The translations under genes were made by a program, and so were the position numbers. Of a stretch of DNA of 64,000 nucleotides, positions 50,865 to 60,700 are shown one piece after another. Source of the stretch: Sphingopyxis sp. GW247-27LB (lineage in GTDB: Bacteria; Pseudomonadota; Alphaproteobacteria; Sphingomonadales; Sphingomonadaceae); assembly GCF_002277025.1 (NCBI RefSeq), contig NZ_NIWD01000019.1, positions 124,001 to 188,000 of the forward strand, read 5' to 3'. Position 1 is the first letter of the stretch. Each line of letters starts with the position of its first letter. The notes below the pieces were generated by a model that worked only from the letters and a program-made list of their open reading frames with translations, had not been told where the DNA came from and ran no database searches.

Positions 50865-51170
50865 ATGAATGTAGAAATTCTCGCTCACCCCGAGTTGAAG
50901 TCCGCGCTTAACCGCCTGATAGACCTTGCGCGCGCCGACACCGGCCAATCGGCCCGCGTCACGAATTTTCTCCTCGCATGGTGGGACGGCGACCAGTGGG
51001 GAAACTTCCCGCTGACTGACCTGTTCGGCGTTGACCGGGACGTTGCCGCTGACATGGCTACCGTCTTTGCGTTTCTCGGTCAGCATGGCGGGGCCGTCTA
51101 CATCGATGCTTTCGGCGACCAGTATCGCGGTCAGATGGCCGATCTGGTCGACCGTTGGCGCCCCGACTAG
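50865..51170 (+). CDS. Small protein, DUF7673-like
   Basis: 101 residues. Pattern LIDLARADTGQSARVTNFLL, AWWDGDQWGNFPLTDLFGVD, ATVFAFLGQHGGAVYIDAFG with a closing VDRWRPD resembles a small domain (DUF7673 from memory) common on plasmids. Start ATG 50865. Function unknown. Confidence 0.7.
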   Translation: MNVEILAHPELKSALNRLIDLARADTGQSARVTNFLLAWWDGDQWGNFPLTDLFGVDRDVAADMATVFAFLGQHGGAVYIDAFGDQYRGQMADLVDRWRPD

Positions 51171-51278
51171 GGCGCCTGCCGTTCGCGGCGCCACTTCGTA
51201 ATTTTCCCAGCCCTTATTGTCGCAGCAGCCGTGGGAGCATCCACCCCAGCGTGGCCGCGCTGCGTCGGATATCGTGTT

Positions 51279-51869
51279 ATGCGCTTCACACCCCATCAGG
51301 GAATCTATGCCTACGAGCGGACGAACCGGAAATTGAAGGCGGCGGAACGCCGCCTGCGTCTGGATCGCGAGAAATTCCCGCTCTTCGCCGCCGAGATCGC
51401 CGAGAGCCAGCCCACACCGGAGGAATTGCTCGACGCGCGCGGCAGAGCATTCGTCGAGAACCAGCAAGCGAACCGCGATCGCGAGGCTCGAAACTGGTGG
51501 CGCGCGCGCGCCGAGCTGCGCGCGATCGCCGAACCGGATCGCGCCGCATTCATCCGCTATTGGGGTCGCTGCAAATGTCCCGGCAACGCGTGCTATTTGC
51601 TGACCTACATCAATATGTTTCGTGACGGCCGACTGATCGTTCACGAGGGCGAGGTACGTCCGCGTAGCGATGTCGAATGGGAGCGTGATCGCAAAGCCAA
51701 GATCGCGGCGATGTCGGACCTCGAACTGGACGTGATGATCCAGACGCACATCAGTCCGCTTCTTGCCGAATGGGGCCGCGTGGAACGTCGGCGCCGTGCG
51801 GAATTGAGCGCGGCCGTCCCGCCCGCGCGCTCCAGCTCGATGCGCCGCAAGCGGCGCGGCGTGCGGTGA
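51279..51869 (+). CDS. Arginine-rich helical protein of unknown function
   Basis: 196 residues from ATG 51279 (a longer start at 51231 is possible). Strongly helical and charged: YERTNRKLKAAERRLRLDREKFPLFAAEIAE, then WWRARAELRAIAEPDRAAFI, a CKCPGNACYL cysteine patch, and a basic C-terminus (SSSMRRKRRGVR). May bind nucleic acid. No family recognised. Confidence 0.65.
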   Translation: MRFTPHQGIYAYERTNRKLKAAERRLRLDREKFPLFAAEIAESQPTPEELLDARGRAFVENQQANRDREARNWWRARAELRAIAEPDRAAFIRYWGRCKCPGNACYLLTYINMFRDGRLIVHEGEVRPRSDVEWERDRKAKIAAMSDLELDVMIQTHISPLLAEWGRVERRRRAELSAAVPPARSSSMRRKRRGVR

Positions 51870-52143
51870 TGACCCCCCGCGCAGTTCCGCGATGTCATCT
51901 TGCTGAAGCACGACGGCGCCGAGCTGGTCGGGCGGCTGTTCGACTAGTCGTCGCCCGCAGTGGATCCCGGCGTAGAGGGCCGAGCCCTCATGCCGTGATC
52001 CAGCCCGCACACGGGCGGGGGTTGAATTCTCACATTCCGTAGATTACGTATGTTGGCGATTCCGATGATGATGATGACTTTCGAGACGATGAGAGCCGCA
52101 AGGTTCAGTTTGCCAGCATGACGATGAAGATGATGAGGGAATC
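51870..52143. other. Non-coding gap before the toxin-antitoxin pair
   Basis: 270 bp with no gene I can support. The last 100 bp before the antitoxin ATG contain GATGATGATGATGAC and GATGAAGATGATGAG purine-rich repeats, which could be operator or a leader. Confidence 0.4.
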
Positions 52144-52410
52144 ATGGAACTGCCAATCGAAAAGGTCACTTCCAGTGAGGTTTCGAAGCGCTTCGGCTTC
52201 TATTACGACGAAGCCATGACGCACCCCATCGGGATCGAGCGCAACGGCGCCACCCGCGTCGTCATGTTGCCCGCGTCCGAATATGAACGCCTCGCGCGCC
52301 TCGACCATATCGCTGTCACGCCCGAGGAATTGAGTGATGAAGCAACCCGAAGCCTCCGGACCGCCACGGCGCGCCCCGAAGCCGTCGCCCTTAACGAGCT
52401 CATGGACTGA
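52144..52410 (+). CDS. Phd/YefM-type antitoxin
   Basis: 88 residues. N-terminal Phd-like DNA-binding fold: VTSSEVSKRFGFYYDEAMTH, PIGIERNGATRVVMLPASEYERLARLD. C-terminal segment (TPEELSDEATRSLRTATARPEAVAL) would contact the toxin. The 3' end overlaps the toxin gene by 74 bp, longer than usual. Confidence 0.82.
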   Translation: MELPIEKVTSSEVSKRFGFYYDEAMTHPIGIERNGATRVVMLPASEYERLARLDHIAVTPEELSDEATRSLRTATARPEAVALNELMD

Positions 52411-52804
52411 GCCGCTCCCCACTGACGTCATCCAGTACGTGTATCTCTGGCGCGCCGAAAAGGAGCGCGGGCTTGAGGACGGCCGCAAGATTCGGCCCTG
52501 CCTCGTTCTCAGCACGTTCCGGGCTCGGGGCCAGCTACGCGTCATCACCGCGCCGATAACGACGCGTAACTATGACCCTGGCCTCTCGATAGCGATCCCG
52601 CCCCGGGTGACGGAGCACCTGGGACTGGACGACCGTTCGCGGATCGTATGGAACGACCTCAACGAGTTCACCTGGGTTGGACCTGACGTACGAGGCGCAG
52701 CTGACGGCTCGCCCTTCATCGGCATCATGCCCGAGGCACTTTGGCGGCGGGTGCTCGATAATGTAATCAGCGCCCGCATCAATCCAACGCACCGCTCCGA
52801 ATAG
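52337..52804 (+). CDS. PemK/MazF-like toxin-fold protein
   Basis: 155 residues from ATG 52337 (GAGGAATTG upstream; a GTG just before is in frame). PemK-like core: GRKIRPCLVLSTFRARGQLR, VITAPITTRNYDPGLSIAIP, RSRIVWNDLNEFTWVGPDVR, ending PEALWRRVLDNV. The order KxRPxLVL and a late catalytic block suit PemK/MazF-type endoribonucleases. Pairing with a Phd/YefM-type antitoxin is a mixed combination. Alternative: an unrelated SH3-like barrel protein. Confidence 0.72.
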   Translation: MKQPEASGPPRRAPKPSPLTSSWTEPLPTDVIQYVYLWRAEKERGLEDGRKIRPCLVLSTFRARGQLRVITAPITTRNYDPGLSIAIPPRVTEHLGLDDRSRIVWNDLNEFTWVGPDVRGAADGSPFIGIMPEALWRRVLDNVISARINPTHRSE

Positions 52805-53243
52805 CCAGTCTGCCCGATACTGTCGAAGGCTGTCCGATGCGCTGCGTCGCGATCGGCGAAGATCAGCAATCCGGCCCGACGGGTTGGCCGCTGTGCCTCC
52901 GATGACCGTGCGGACCAAAGTGCGGCGGTTCCACTTTCGCCCCCATCGGGGATCGATGCGCCACCATAGGCAGGACCGTCCCGATCGATCTTCAGCGAGC
53001 GCGGCCAGCCTGAATGGCTCCCTGCAGCTCGCCTCCTTGGGCGGCCTCGTTGCTGTCTGACGCACGTAGACAGCTCGCCCGCCTTTCGCGGGACGGGTCT
53101 ATCGACCCTCAAGCAGAAAACCAGCCCTTTGGGCCTACGGTTTCCACCGCTGCGCGGCGGAGCCTCCGTCTTTCAGCTTGCCCGCGGCGAGCGGCCGCCT
53201 CCTCGAAGTGCGTCAGCAACGACACCACCCAAGGAGACAAGCC
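52805..53243. other. Non-coding stretch upstream of ssb
   Basis: About 440 bp without a supported gene. Holds the second copy of the 76-bp repeat (53108-53183), followed by 60 bp to the ssb start. It also contains CCCGCC/GGGACGGG dyads. Confidence 0.5.
53108..53183. repeat. 76-bp dispersed repeat, copy 2
   Basis: Matches 48466-48541 at 71 of 76 positions, in the same orientation. Lies 60 bp upstream of the ssb start codon, so a shared promoter or leader element is plausible. Confidence 0.9.
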
Positions 53244-53615
53244 ATGAAACAGAAAGCCGACTTCATCATCACTGGCCGTATCGGAAAGATCGACGCCAAG
53301 GAGAAGGTCGCGCACATCGATGTCGCCACCAAATATCCCTACAAGGACAAGGATGACAACTGGAAGGATCGCACCGTCTGGAACCGCGTCACGCTCTTCA
53401 AGAAACAGCATGAACGCGTAACAGAAATCGGCGTCGGCGACCTGGTGACCTTCGAAGGTCGCGTTGGACAGAGCAGCTACGAGCGGAACGGCGTTCGCCA
53501 CTATAACGTGGACCTGACCGTCAACGACTTCACCATCGAGCGCCGGAAGGGCGAACAGGCGACGACCACGAACGATACGCCGCCCGCTGAAGACGACGAT
53601 CACGTTCCCTTCTGA
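53244..53615 (+). CDS. ssb: Single-stranded DNA-binding protein
   Basis: 123 residues from ATG 53244 with GGAGACAAG upstream. OB-fold: ADFIITGRIGKIDAKEKVAHI, WKDRTVWNRVTLFKKQHERV, GVGDLVTFEGRVGQSSYERN. The C-terminus is an acidic tail ending DDDHVPF, close to the bacterial SSB tip DDDIPF that recruits partners. Protects DNA during transfer or replication of the element. Shorter than chromosomal SSB. Confidence 0.88.
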   Translation: MKQKADFIITGRIGKIDAKEKVAHIDVATKYPYKDKDDNWKDRTVWNRVTLFKKQHERVTEIGVGDLVTFEGRVGQSSYERNGVRHYNVDLTVNDFTIERRKGEQATTTNDTPPAEDDDHVPF

Positions 53616-53666
53616 ACCTCTCGGGGCGGCTACGTCCGCCCCTTCAGTTTTCCCAGGAGACGCATC

Positions 53667-53732
53667 ATGGAAACCGAACTCTACGACGATTATCGCGCGC
53701 TCGCATATGACGCAGGGATCAGATCGAGATGA
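53667..53732 (+). CDS. Very small reading frame after ssb
   Basis: 21 codons from ATG 53667 with AGGAGA upstream: ETELYDDYRALAYDAGIRSR. The stop overlaps an ATG at 53729 that opens NFDDPDEQPMFAFAESLAVRS; this second frame soon loses protein character. The good ribosome site suggests translation, but the product could be a truncated gene. Confidence 0.35.
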   Translation: METELYDDYRALAYDAGIRSR

Positions 53733-54034
53733 ATTTCGACGATCCCGACGAACAGCCAATGTTCGCCTTTGCCGAGAGTCTGGCAGTAAGGTCAGCCAAC
53801 GGCGAAGATCTCCCGACGCCATTTAACGAACACCCATGTGTGGGCCGGCGACGACCGACCCTTTCGCTTTGCAAGCCGCGCGCCTGTGACCGCCTCGCTC
53901 ACGGCGGGAAGGTGCCCGCCGGTTCGCATCGGCGGCACGCGGCCCTTCGCCATTTGCGCATCTCTCCGGGTATAGGCACGATCGCCTTCACTCGTTGCCT
54001 CGGTTTGCTCGCAACCAGCACATCGCCGATCGCC
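53733..54034. other. Gap between ssb-linked small frames and the coiled-coil gene
   Basis: 300 bp. The frame from 53729 is open through it, but after about 30 codons the sequence is Arg/Ser/His-rich and unconvincing. I see no gene, hairpin or repeat. Confidence 0.35.
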
Positions 54035-54295
54035 TCAGAGCGTGTCCAACTTCTCCGCGATCCTCTTTGCGCCATGCTTCTCGATCGCCTTCGCAATGGC
54101 CGTAGCTTCGCTTCGATCCATCCGGGCAATCTTCACCTTTCCCAGTGCGGCGAGAAGTACATCACGTCCCGCATCGCGCTCCGCTTCGCGGGCTCGGCGT
54201 TCCGCTTCCGTCACCCGCGCAAGTTCGGCTTCCAGCTCTGCGCGTCTCGCCGCAATCGCATCCAGATTGCCTTCGATCTTCTTCGCCCTTGGCAT
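54035..54295 (-). CDS. Small coiled-coil protein, MobC/TraC-like
   Basis: 86 residues from ATG 54295 (upstream frame extension unconvincing). Sequence PRAKKIEGNLDAIAARRAEL, EAELARVTEAERRAREAERDAG, then a basic C-terminal helix (MDRSEATAIAKAIEKHGAKR). Opposite strand to the trw-like genes and on the other side of the presumed oriT. Size and coiled coil are those of accessory transfer proteins, but this is inference from the place. Confidence 0.6.
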   Translation of the reverse strand: MPRAKKIEGNLDAIAARRAELEAELARVTEAERRAREAERDAGRDVLLAALGKVKIARMDRSEATAIAKAIEKHGAKRIAEKLDTL

Positions 54296-54463
54296 CGTTT
54301 TACTCCGCTTCAGCCTATCCAATCTTTGCGCACTGCTATCACGATACGGGCGATAATCCAGCACCGAAACAGGTACACGACGTCTGTCCGCGGCGTTACG
54401 AAATCGGACAGGGAATGGACACGGAAGGGTGCCGGTTTGACTCCCCGCCGGCGACAGAATGAG

Positions 54464-54502
54464 TTGCGTTTTGGGTTCACGCTTCGCGCTCCCAAAACGC
54501 AA
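54464..54502. repeat. 12-bp perfect inverted repeat
   Basis: TTGCGTTTTGGG (54464-54475), 15-nt spacer, CCCAAAACGCAA (54491-54502), followed by TGCGCTTGTTGGCG. Of the size of a relaxase recognition hairpin; placed 0.6 kb before the RHH gene. Confidence 0.65.
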
Positions 54503-54701
54503 TGCGCTTGTTGGCGATCGGTCCAACAGGGCGTCGCGATCGATCGGTCATCCGACCAAGCGGATGATCCATATCGTGGTTCCAGCAGGCAACCTATTCG
54601 GCATCGTCAATCAAACGAGCGTTGCCGATTACGCTGCCCGCATGCGGACAAGCGATCAGCAAATGTCTGGCGGGGCTAGCGCCTCATGCAGGCCTGAACT
54701 C

Positions 54702-54722
54702 TCGTGCCCGAACCGGGCACGA
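54702..54722. repeat. 9-bp perfect hairpin
   Basis: TCGTGCCCG, AAC, CGGGCACGA, followed closely by another GTGCCC. No U-run. Confidence 0.6.
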
Positions 54723-54884
54723 ATGTGCCCAGATTACAGGCAAGCTGACGGGCTATGCCCGGATTCCCTCCGATAAGCAGAATGAGAGACCCGCTTCGGG
54801 GATATCTCATTCTGAGATGCACACGGTATGCGGCGAGCTGCAATGCGCGAAGCTCAAGATCTGGCGGAAATGCAAGGAAATGGA

Positions 54885-54995
54885 AGGGTGCATAAAGCAC
54901 CCGATGGGGTGCAGATGCCACCCTACATCGGGGTGCAATCGGCACCCCCCAAAAGTGGCGAATTCCGGTCGGTTCTAAGACCTGATCGGGGTGCA
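54885..54995. repeat. Four copies of (G)GGGTGCA, iteron-like
   Basis: AGGGTGCA at 54885 and GGGGTGCA at 54906, 54930 and 54988. The first and third are also arms of small inverted repeats (GGGTGC/GCACCC and GGGGTGC/GCACCCC). Spacings are 21, 24 and 58 bp, so the first three are near two helical turns apart. Candidate binding sites of the RHH protein encoded from 55111. Confidence 0.65.
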
Positions 54996-55110
54996 AAATA
55001 CACCAGCAATATCAGCGAGGCTCGGCCACCTTGACCCTTATTCCAGTTGCTGATATCCAAATGTCGCCTTTCGCAAGAACCCACCGCCTACCCCTGAGAG
55101 GGAGGGTGGT

Positions 55111-55395
55111 TTGGAATTTCATCGTCGTTCTGTGGCGCTCTCGCCTTCGGCTTGGCTTGCTCTAAACGAGCTCGCCAAATCGGAAGGAATTACCAAGTCA
55201 GAGCTTGTCCGCCGCATCGTAAACAGCTTCCTGACGGACCGGGATCGTCCCCAGTTCAATCCGCAACGGATGGCCATCATATGCGAGTATGTGCAGCTCG
55301 TTGCCGATGAATGGGTGAGGAAGAACGCGCCTGATCGGCGTGACGAATTTCTTGCAATGGTGGATACACGATTGGACCGCCACCATGGCAGATAA
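55111..55395 (+). CDS. RHH DNA-binding protein, TrwA-like by position
   Basis: 94 residues from a TTG at 55111, with GGGAGGG 4-11 nt upstream. N-terminal RHH: SVALSPSAWLALNELAKSEGITKSELVRRIVNSFL; the rest is helical (MAIICEYVQLVADEWVRKNAPDRRDEFLAMVD). First gene of the RHH, TraD, relaxase order seen in TrwABC systems, so it probably binds oriT and represses the operon. Overlaps the coupling-protein gene by 11 bp. Confidence 0.78.
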   Translation: MEFHRRSVALSPSAWLALNELAKSEGITKSELVRRIVNSFLTDRDRPQFNPQRMAIICEYVQLVADEWVRKNAPDRRDEFLAMVDTRLDRHHGR

Positions 55396-57775
55396 GTCGT
55401 CACGCCCCCGCCATCCGCGCCCCTGGTCAAGCCACGGCGAGGCTAATCGCAACTCGGGAAACTTCACGCGCGGCTCGCAGCTCATCGGCCATCAATTCTC
55501 GATGTGGTGGCGCGGCGCGCGCGTGCCATTGTTCTTCTGGTTCGGTCTGCTGGCCGCATTCACTTGGCTCAAACTGACACTCATCCTCGACGACTATGAG
55601 TTCCAAATGCTCGGCACCAAGGCGCTTGCGGCAACGTGGGACTTCATCGGCCTCGACGAAATGAAGCGCGCCAACGTCACGCTTCGTGATGGAAGCATCT
55701 ATCCAACCTACATGGGATATGTTCCCTATATCCCGGACGTGCAGGTTGCGTGGGCAAAGCTGATGAACGCCTTGTTCGGAAGCTTGTTCTTTGCGACCAT
55801 CGGCGCCGGCGCTTTCGCGTGGTGGTTCATTCCGTGGGCACGCGACCGGGGAGAATCCATTCTTGCCGATCACCACGAACGCGGCGTGGAGATCGTCGAG
55901 TATGACGTCCTCAAGATGATGCTCGATCGTCATAACCTTGACCGCGTTCGGACTCGCGCAAAGGAGGCATTCCCCGATTTGACGCTCGCTCAGGTCGAAG
56001 CCTTGCCGCTTGCGGAGCGCAAGGCTGCGGGGGTCATCCTTCCGTACAAGATTGCGACGTTGCCGTTCCCTTATGGCTTCGAACAGAGCCATGTCATGCT
56101 CACGGGTACGACAGGCACGGGCAAGACCACGCTCATTCGCCAGCTCGTGGCACAAGCGATAGAGCGGGGCGACCGGTGCGTGCTATTCGATCTTACCGGC
56201 CACTATATGGAAGCGTTCTACGACCCCGATCGGGACCATGTTCTGAACCTTAATGACGCGCGCTGCGAGTCATGGTCGCTGTTCAATGATTGCGAATCTC
56301 GCAGTGAATTCGTGAACGCCGCGACTGCACTTATTCCCGCCGACCATGGATCGGACGGAGGCTTTTGGGAGAAGGCCGCGCGTACCCTGTTTGTCGAAAT
56401 GTGCGATAATCTGAAGAAGAAGGGGAAGGGAACGAACCGGCACCTCTCAGATGAACTGTTGAAGGCGAGCCTCAAGAAGATCTACGAAAGCCTGAAGGGC
56501 ACGGTTGCCGATCCGCTCATTTCTCCCGACGCGGCAAAGATGGCGCAATCGATCCGAGCGGTGCTCAACGCCCATGCTGAAAGCATCCGCTTTCTGCCCG
56601 ATAATGGTGAGCCATTCTCGATCAAAGACTGGGTAGAGCGCGACGATGGCAACGCGTCAATCCTGTTCATCACGGCACGATATGCCGACCTCGATATGTC
56701 GAAGTCGCTGCTGACGCTTTGGATGAATATCGCGATCAATACGATCATGACGCTCCCCCATTCGCGCCAACTTCGGACCTGGTACATCTTCGACGAATTG
56801 GCGGCGCTCCACAAGTTGCCGGCTCTTGAGCGCGGGCTTCAGACAGCACGCAGTTTCGGCGGCGCGTTCGTTCTTGGGCTCCACAATTTTGCAGGGCTCC
56901 GGGTCCCATATGGTGAGGATGGTGCCCGCAACATCATCAGTTTGACCAACACGAAGATCATGCTTCGCACCACCGATCGGGATACGGCCGAGGAATGCTC
57001 ACGCCTGATCGGGTTCCGCAAAGTTCGTACTATGGACGAATCCTACAGCTACGGCGCGCACCAAACTCGCGACGCGTCGACGATCTCGCCGACGACCAAA
57101 GAGGAAGCGCTGGTAATCGCCGATGACATCACAAGCCTTCCCAATCTCAACGCCTATGTTCGGTTCCCCGAGAAGTTTCCCGCGACCTTAGTGTCGTTCC
57201 CCTATGTCGGCTTCTCGCCGGTTGCCGAAGGGTTCATCAAGGCTCCGGCGCCGCCCGAGCTAGAGCCGATCGCAGAGGACGATGGTGAAGGCGATGGGGA
57301 AGAGGGGGGCGGTCAGGACATCGCGAACGACCGTCCCGAACCCGGAACCACTCCAGCGGCGGAACGGAGCGACCGTCCCGAAGTCGCGGGCCTGCAGGCG
57401 GGTCGTGAGGTCCGCGCGCGCGACGTACTGGATGTTGGTCGTGGGAGTTCGGATAGCCGTTCGGATCTGTTCGGGGAGCCGGTCAAACCGCATCCCGCCG
57501 GCTCATTGGCCAAGCGGTCGATCGACGACGTTGCCCCGAATGGTGCCATCCCTCGCAATGCAGCCACCGGCAGTAGCGGCCAGCAGGATGCGCTTTCCTA
57601 TAAGGAGCGGCTTCGCGGCGCCAAGGATCCGACTGAAGAGCGAAGTGGCGAACTGGCCCGCCGCGAATCCCGGATAGACTTCGGGGAGAGTGAGCATCGC
57701 CGCGCCGGCGGTGCCGAACTCGGCGCTGACGGCATGGCGCGCGGCAGCGACGACCTCGGCATGGACATGGATTGA
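55385..57775 (+). CDS. traD: Type IV coupling protein, TraD/TrwB family
   Basis: 796 residues from ATG 55385 (inside the end of the RHH gene; an upstream GTG is less likely). Two transmembrane helices at about 40-60 and 125-150 (VPLFFWFGLLAAFTWLKLTL, SLFFATIGAGAFAWWFIPWA). AAA+/FtsK-like ATPase with Walker A VMLTGTTGTGKTTL (about 241-248) and Walker B WYIFDELAALHKLP. The long acidic, disordered C-terminus (EDDGEGDGEEGGGQD onward) contacts relaxosome proteins in F-like systems. Delivers the relaxase-DNA complex to the secretion channel, which is not in this window. Confidence 0.92.
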   Translation: MADKSSRPRHPRPWSSHGEANRNSGNFTRGSQLIGHQFSMWWRGARVPLFFWFGLLAAFTWLKLTLILDDYEFQMLGTKALAATWDFIGLDEMKRANVTLRDGSIYPTYMGYVPYIPDVQVAWAKLMNALFGSLFFATIGAGAFAWWFIPWARDRGESILADHHERGVEIVEYDVLKMMLDRHNLDRVRTRAKEAFPDLTLAQVEALPLAERKAAGVILPYKIATLPFPYGFEQSHVMLTGTTGTGKTTLIRQLVAQAIERGDRCVLFDLTGHYMEAFYDPDRDHVLNLNDARCESWSLFNDCESRSEFVNAATALIPADHGSDGGFWEKAARTLFVEMCDNLKKKGKGTNRHLSDELLKASLKKIYESLKGTVADPLISPDAAKMAQSIRAVLNAHAESIRFLPDNGEPFSIKDWVERDDGNASILFITARYADLDMSKSLLTLWMNIAINTIMTLPHSRQLRTWYIFDELAALHKLPALERGLQTARSFGGAFVLGLHNFAGLRVPYGEDGARNIISLTNTKIMLRTTDRDTAEECSRLIGFRKVRTMDESYSYGAHQTRDASTISPTTKEEALVIADDITSLPNLNAYVRFPEKFPATLVSFPYVGFSPVAEGFIKAPAPPELEPIAEDDGEGDGEEGGGQDIANDRPEPGTTPAAERSDRPEVAGLQAGREVRARDVLDVGRGSSDSRSDLFGEPVKPHPAGSLAKRSIDDVAPNGAIPRNAATGSSGQQDALSYKERLRGAKDPTEERSGELARRESRIDFGESEHRRAGGAELGADGMARGSDDLGMDMD

Positions 57776-57780
57776 GCGCG

Positions 57781-60700
57781 ATGACGGTTTCGATCGGAAA
57801 AGTGCATTCGGCGGGAGGGGCCGCGGCCTACTTCGCGGCGGACAATTACTATACGGCCGAGCAATCAGAAGCCGTGTCCGCGTGGGCGGGGGAGGGGGCG
57901 AAGGATCTAGGGCTGTCGGGGACCGTCGATACCGCCACGTTCGAACGCATCCTGAACGGCGAACTGCCTGACGGAACGCAGATCGGGGATCCAGACACAC
58001 GCGACAGCGGTCGCGACTTCACATTCTCCATGCCGAAGTCCGCCTCGCTCCTTGCGCTGGTTTCGGGCGACAAGCGGATCCTCGCCGCGCATATGGAAAC
58101 AGTCAAACAGACGATGGTCTGGGCGGAGAGGAACCTCGCCGAAGCTCGCGTTCATGTCGACGGGAAGGATGTCGCTGTCCGCACCGGCAACCTAGTCTAC
58201 GCGCTATTTCCGCATGACACGAGCCGGGCGACCGACCCGCAGAGCCATATCCATGCCGTCATCGCCAATCTGTCCCGGCTTCCCGAACAATTCCGAAACC
58301 CCGATCGCGTCGACGAGAAGACCGGCGAAGTCATCCGCGACGATGGCTGGCGCGCCTGGCACAACGGAACAATGTACAAGGCCAGCGCGACCCTCACCTC
58401 GATGGCGAACGCCATCCTGCGCGAGAAGATCGAGGCGCTGGGCTATAAGACCGAGATCACGGGTAAACATGGCGCTTTCGAGCTTCTTGGTCCCAATGGG
58501 GAGAAGATCAACAAGGAAGCTCTCGATGGCTTCTCCAAGCGCGGTAACGACATAAAGGCCAAGGCCGAGGAACTCGGCGTGCATAGTCCGGAAGGCCGCC
58601 GCGCTATTACGCAGCGCACGCGCGATCCGAAGATGGATGCCGGCGATCGTGCGGAGCTTGCCGAGCGTTGGCGCGCCGAGGCGCGGGACTATCGCTACAA
58701 TGGCGACCAGATCTACGCCATGGCGCTCGCGAGGTCCCGAGAGCGCAGTTCTCCGATCGAACGCGGCATATTGGCGGTCAGCACCGCCATTCGAGATAGT
58801 CGCGACCGACTTGTAGACTATCTGAAGCGGCCAGAGGATCCATTGGTCGATTCCGGCCTTGCCAAACTCACACGCACGCCGGCGACGGCCCGTACCCAAT
58901 ATGCGACCGCGAGCGCCATTCGCATATTGGGGGAACGCGAGGCGGTCTTCAGCACGGCCGACGTCATAAAAACGGCTGTGGATCTTGGCGAGACGGGCGT
59001 GACGCCTGAACGCATCGAACGCCGTATCGCCGAGCTCGTTGAAAAGGGCGAGATCGTCCCGGAAACTTCGCAGCGGCTCGATAAAGCCATCGACATGATC
59101 ACTACCCGGGAGGCGATCAAGCAAGAGCGCCGCATATTGAAGGCGATGGACACAGGCGCCGGCGAGGCGCGCCCGCTCATGTCGGCCGAAGTCGCTCGAG
59201 ACCGTCTGCAGGAGCTCGCCGCCCCGCGGGAGCTCAACACCGAACAGCTCGCGGCCGCGATCCAGATCGTCTCATCTCCAGATCGCATCGTGCTCGTCCA
59301 GGGCCGCGCCGGCGCGGGCAAGTCGACCATGCTTCAGCCCGTCGCCAAGGCCGAGGCGATCGATGCCACTGCGCGCTTGCTGGGAGCCGAAGATGCCAAA
59401 TCGATCCTGCTAACCGCCGATATGCGCGGCGATGCGCAGGCCCTCGCTTTCCAGAACAAGATGGTCGCGGATCTGAGGACAGACACCGGGATGGAGGCGC
59501 GCACCGTCGACAGCTTCATCTATTCCAATGAGAAATTTCTGAATGGCGAGGCGTCGGCCGAAGCCTTCGCCGCGCGAAAGGCTGATCTCGCCGGCGCATA
59601 TCTCGTCGTCGACGAAGCATCGATGATCTCAAACGAGCGCATGGACAAGCTCACCGCGATCGCGAATCTGATGGAGGTCGGCCGCCTCGCCATCATCGGC
59701 GACCGCAAACAGCTCATGCCCGTAGACGCCGGCAAAAGCTTCTCCGTCATGCAGGCGCGCGCGATCCAGGACCAGCTGCCGGTGAGCGAGGTCAAGATCA
59801 ACATGCGCCAGAAGACCGAAGACATGCGTCTTGTCGCGGATCTCGCCGATGCCGGCAATGTCCGCGGCGCGATCGCGATCCTTGGCGAACGCGTCATCGA
59901 GAGCAAAAATCGTATCGCCGCCGCCGCCGGCGCCTGGCTCGCGCTGCCGGCAGACGAACGTTATAAGACCACGCTCCTGCCTTCGAGCCGTGACGGCCGC
60001 TCGGAAGCCAACCAGATCATTCAGGACGGGCTGAAAGCCGAAGGCACATTGAAGGGGGAGGGACGCGCATTCAATGTTCGCGAAACTCTGCAGCTTACCC
60101 GCGAGGAGTATCGCTATGCACGCAACTGGAAAGCAGCGCATTTACTCGAAGTAGGGAGCCACGATAACGGGCTCGGTCTGCCGAAGGGCGATTACCATAT
60201 CGAGCGCGTCTTCGAAAACGGCCGCGTCCAGCTCCGCGATATGCGCGGACGCAAGCACCGTGTCGAACCGTCCAAGATCGACCCTAACGGCAAGCTTAAT
60301 CGGCTGAAGCTCAGCAACGAAAAACGTATCGAGGTTCACGAAGGCGAGCGCATCCGCTGGACCGATAGCGACAAGCGCGATGGACGCGGGATGATCAACG
60401 CGACGATCGCCAGCATAGAAAAGGTCGATCGGGACGGCATCATCGTCAAACTCTCCGATGGCGAGCGCCGCGAGCTGAAGAACGGCGACCCGATGCTCAA
60501 GCGAATGGATCTCGCATATGCGATCAACACGCATATGGCGCAGGGTATCACGAACGAAACCGTATTCTCCGTGATGGGGGCGGGGGAGACGAACCTCTCC
60601 AATGCTCGCGCTTTTCTCGTCAATCATACGCGCCAGCAAATGGATGTCAGGCTGTTCACCGACGACAAGGCTAAACTGATACGTCAGCTGGAGAGCAACC

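Larger units (their letters stand above)
54296..55110. other. Long non-coding region with hairpins and repeats, candidate oriT
   Basis: About 815 bp with no gene I can support. Contains a 12-bp perfect inverted repeat (54464-54502), a 9-bp perfect hairpin (54702-54722) and four (G)GGGTGCA repeats (54885-54995). In R388-type MobF systems oriT lies just upstream of trwABC, the same gene order as here. The nick site was not identified. Confidence 0.6.

Noticed and set aside
50391..52010. 539-codon minus-strand frame
   Set aside because: Antisense to several plus-strand genes with better start sites and recognisable domains; no domain in the frame itself.
53729..54679. 316-codon frame after ssb
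   Set aside because: Starts plausibly but becomes Arg/Ser/His-rich and runs antisense through the coiled-coil gene and into the hairpin region.
54885..54995. GGGGTGCA repeats as a CRISPR array
   Set aside because: Units are only 8 bp, spacing is irregular, and there are no cas genes.
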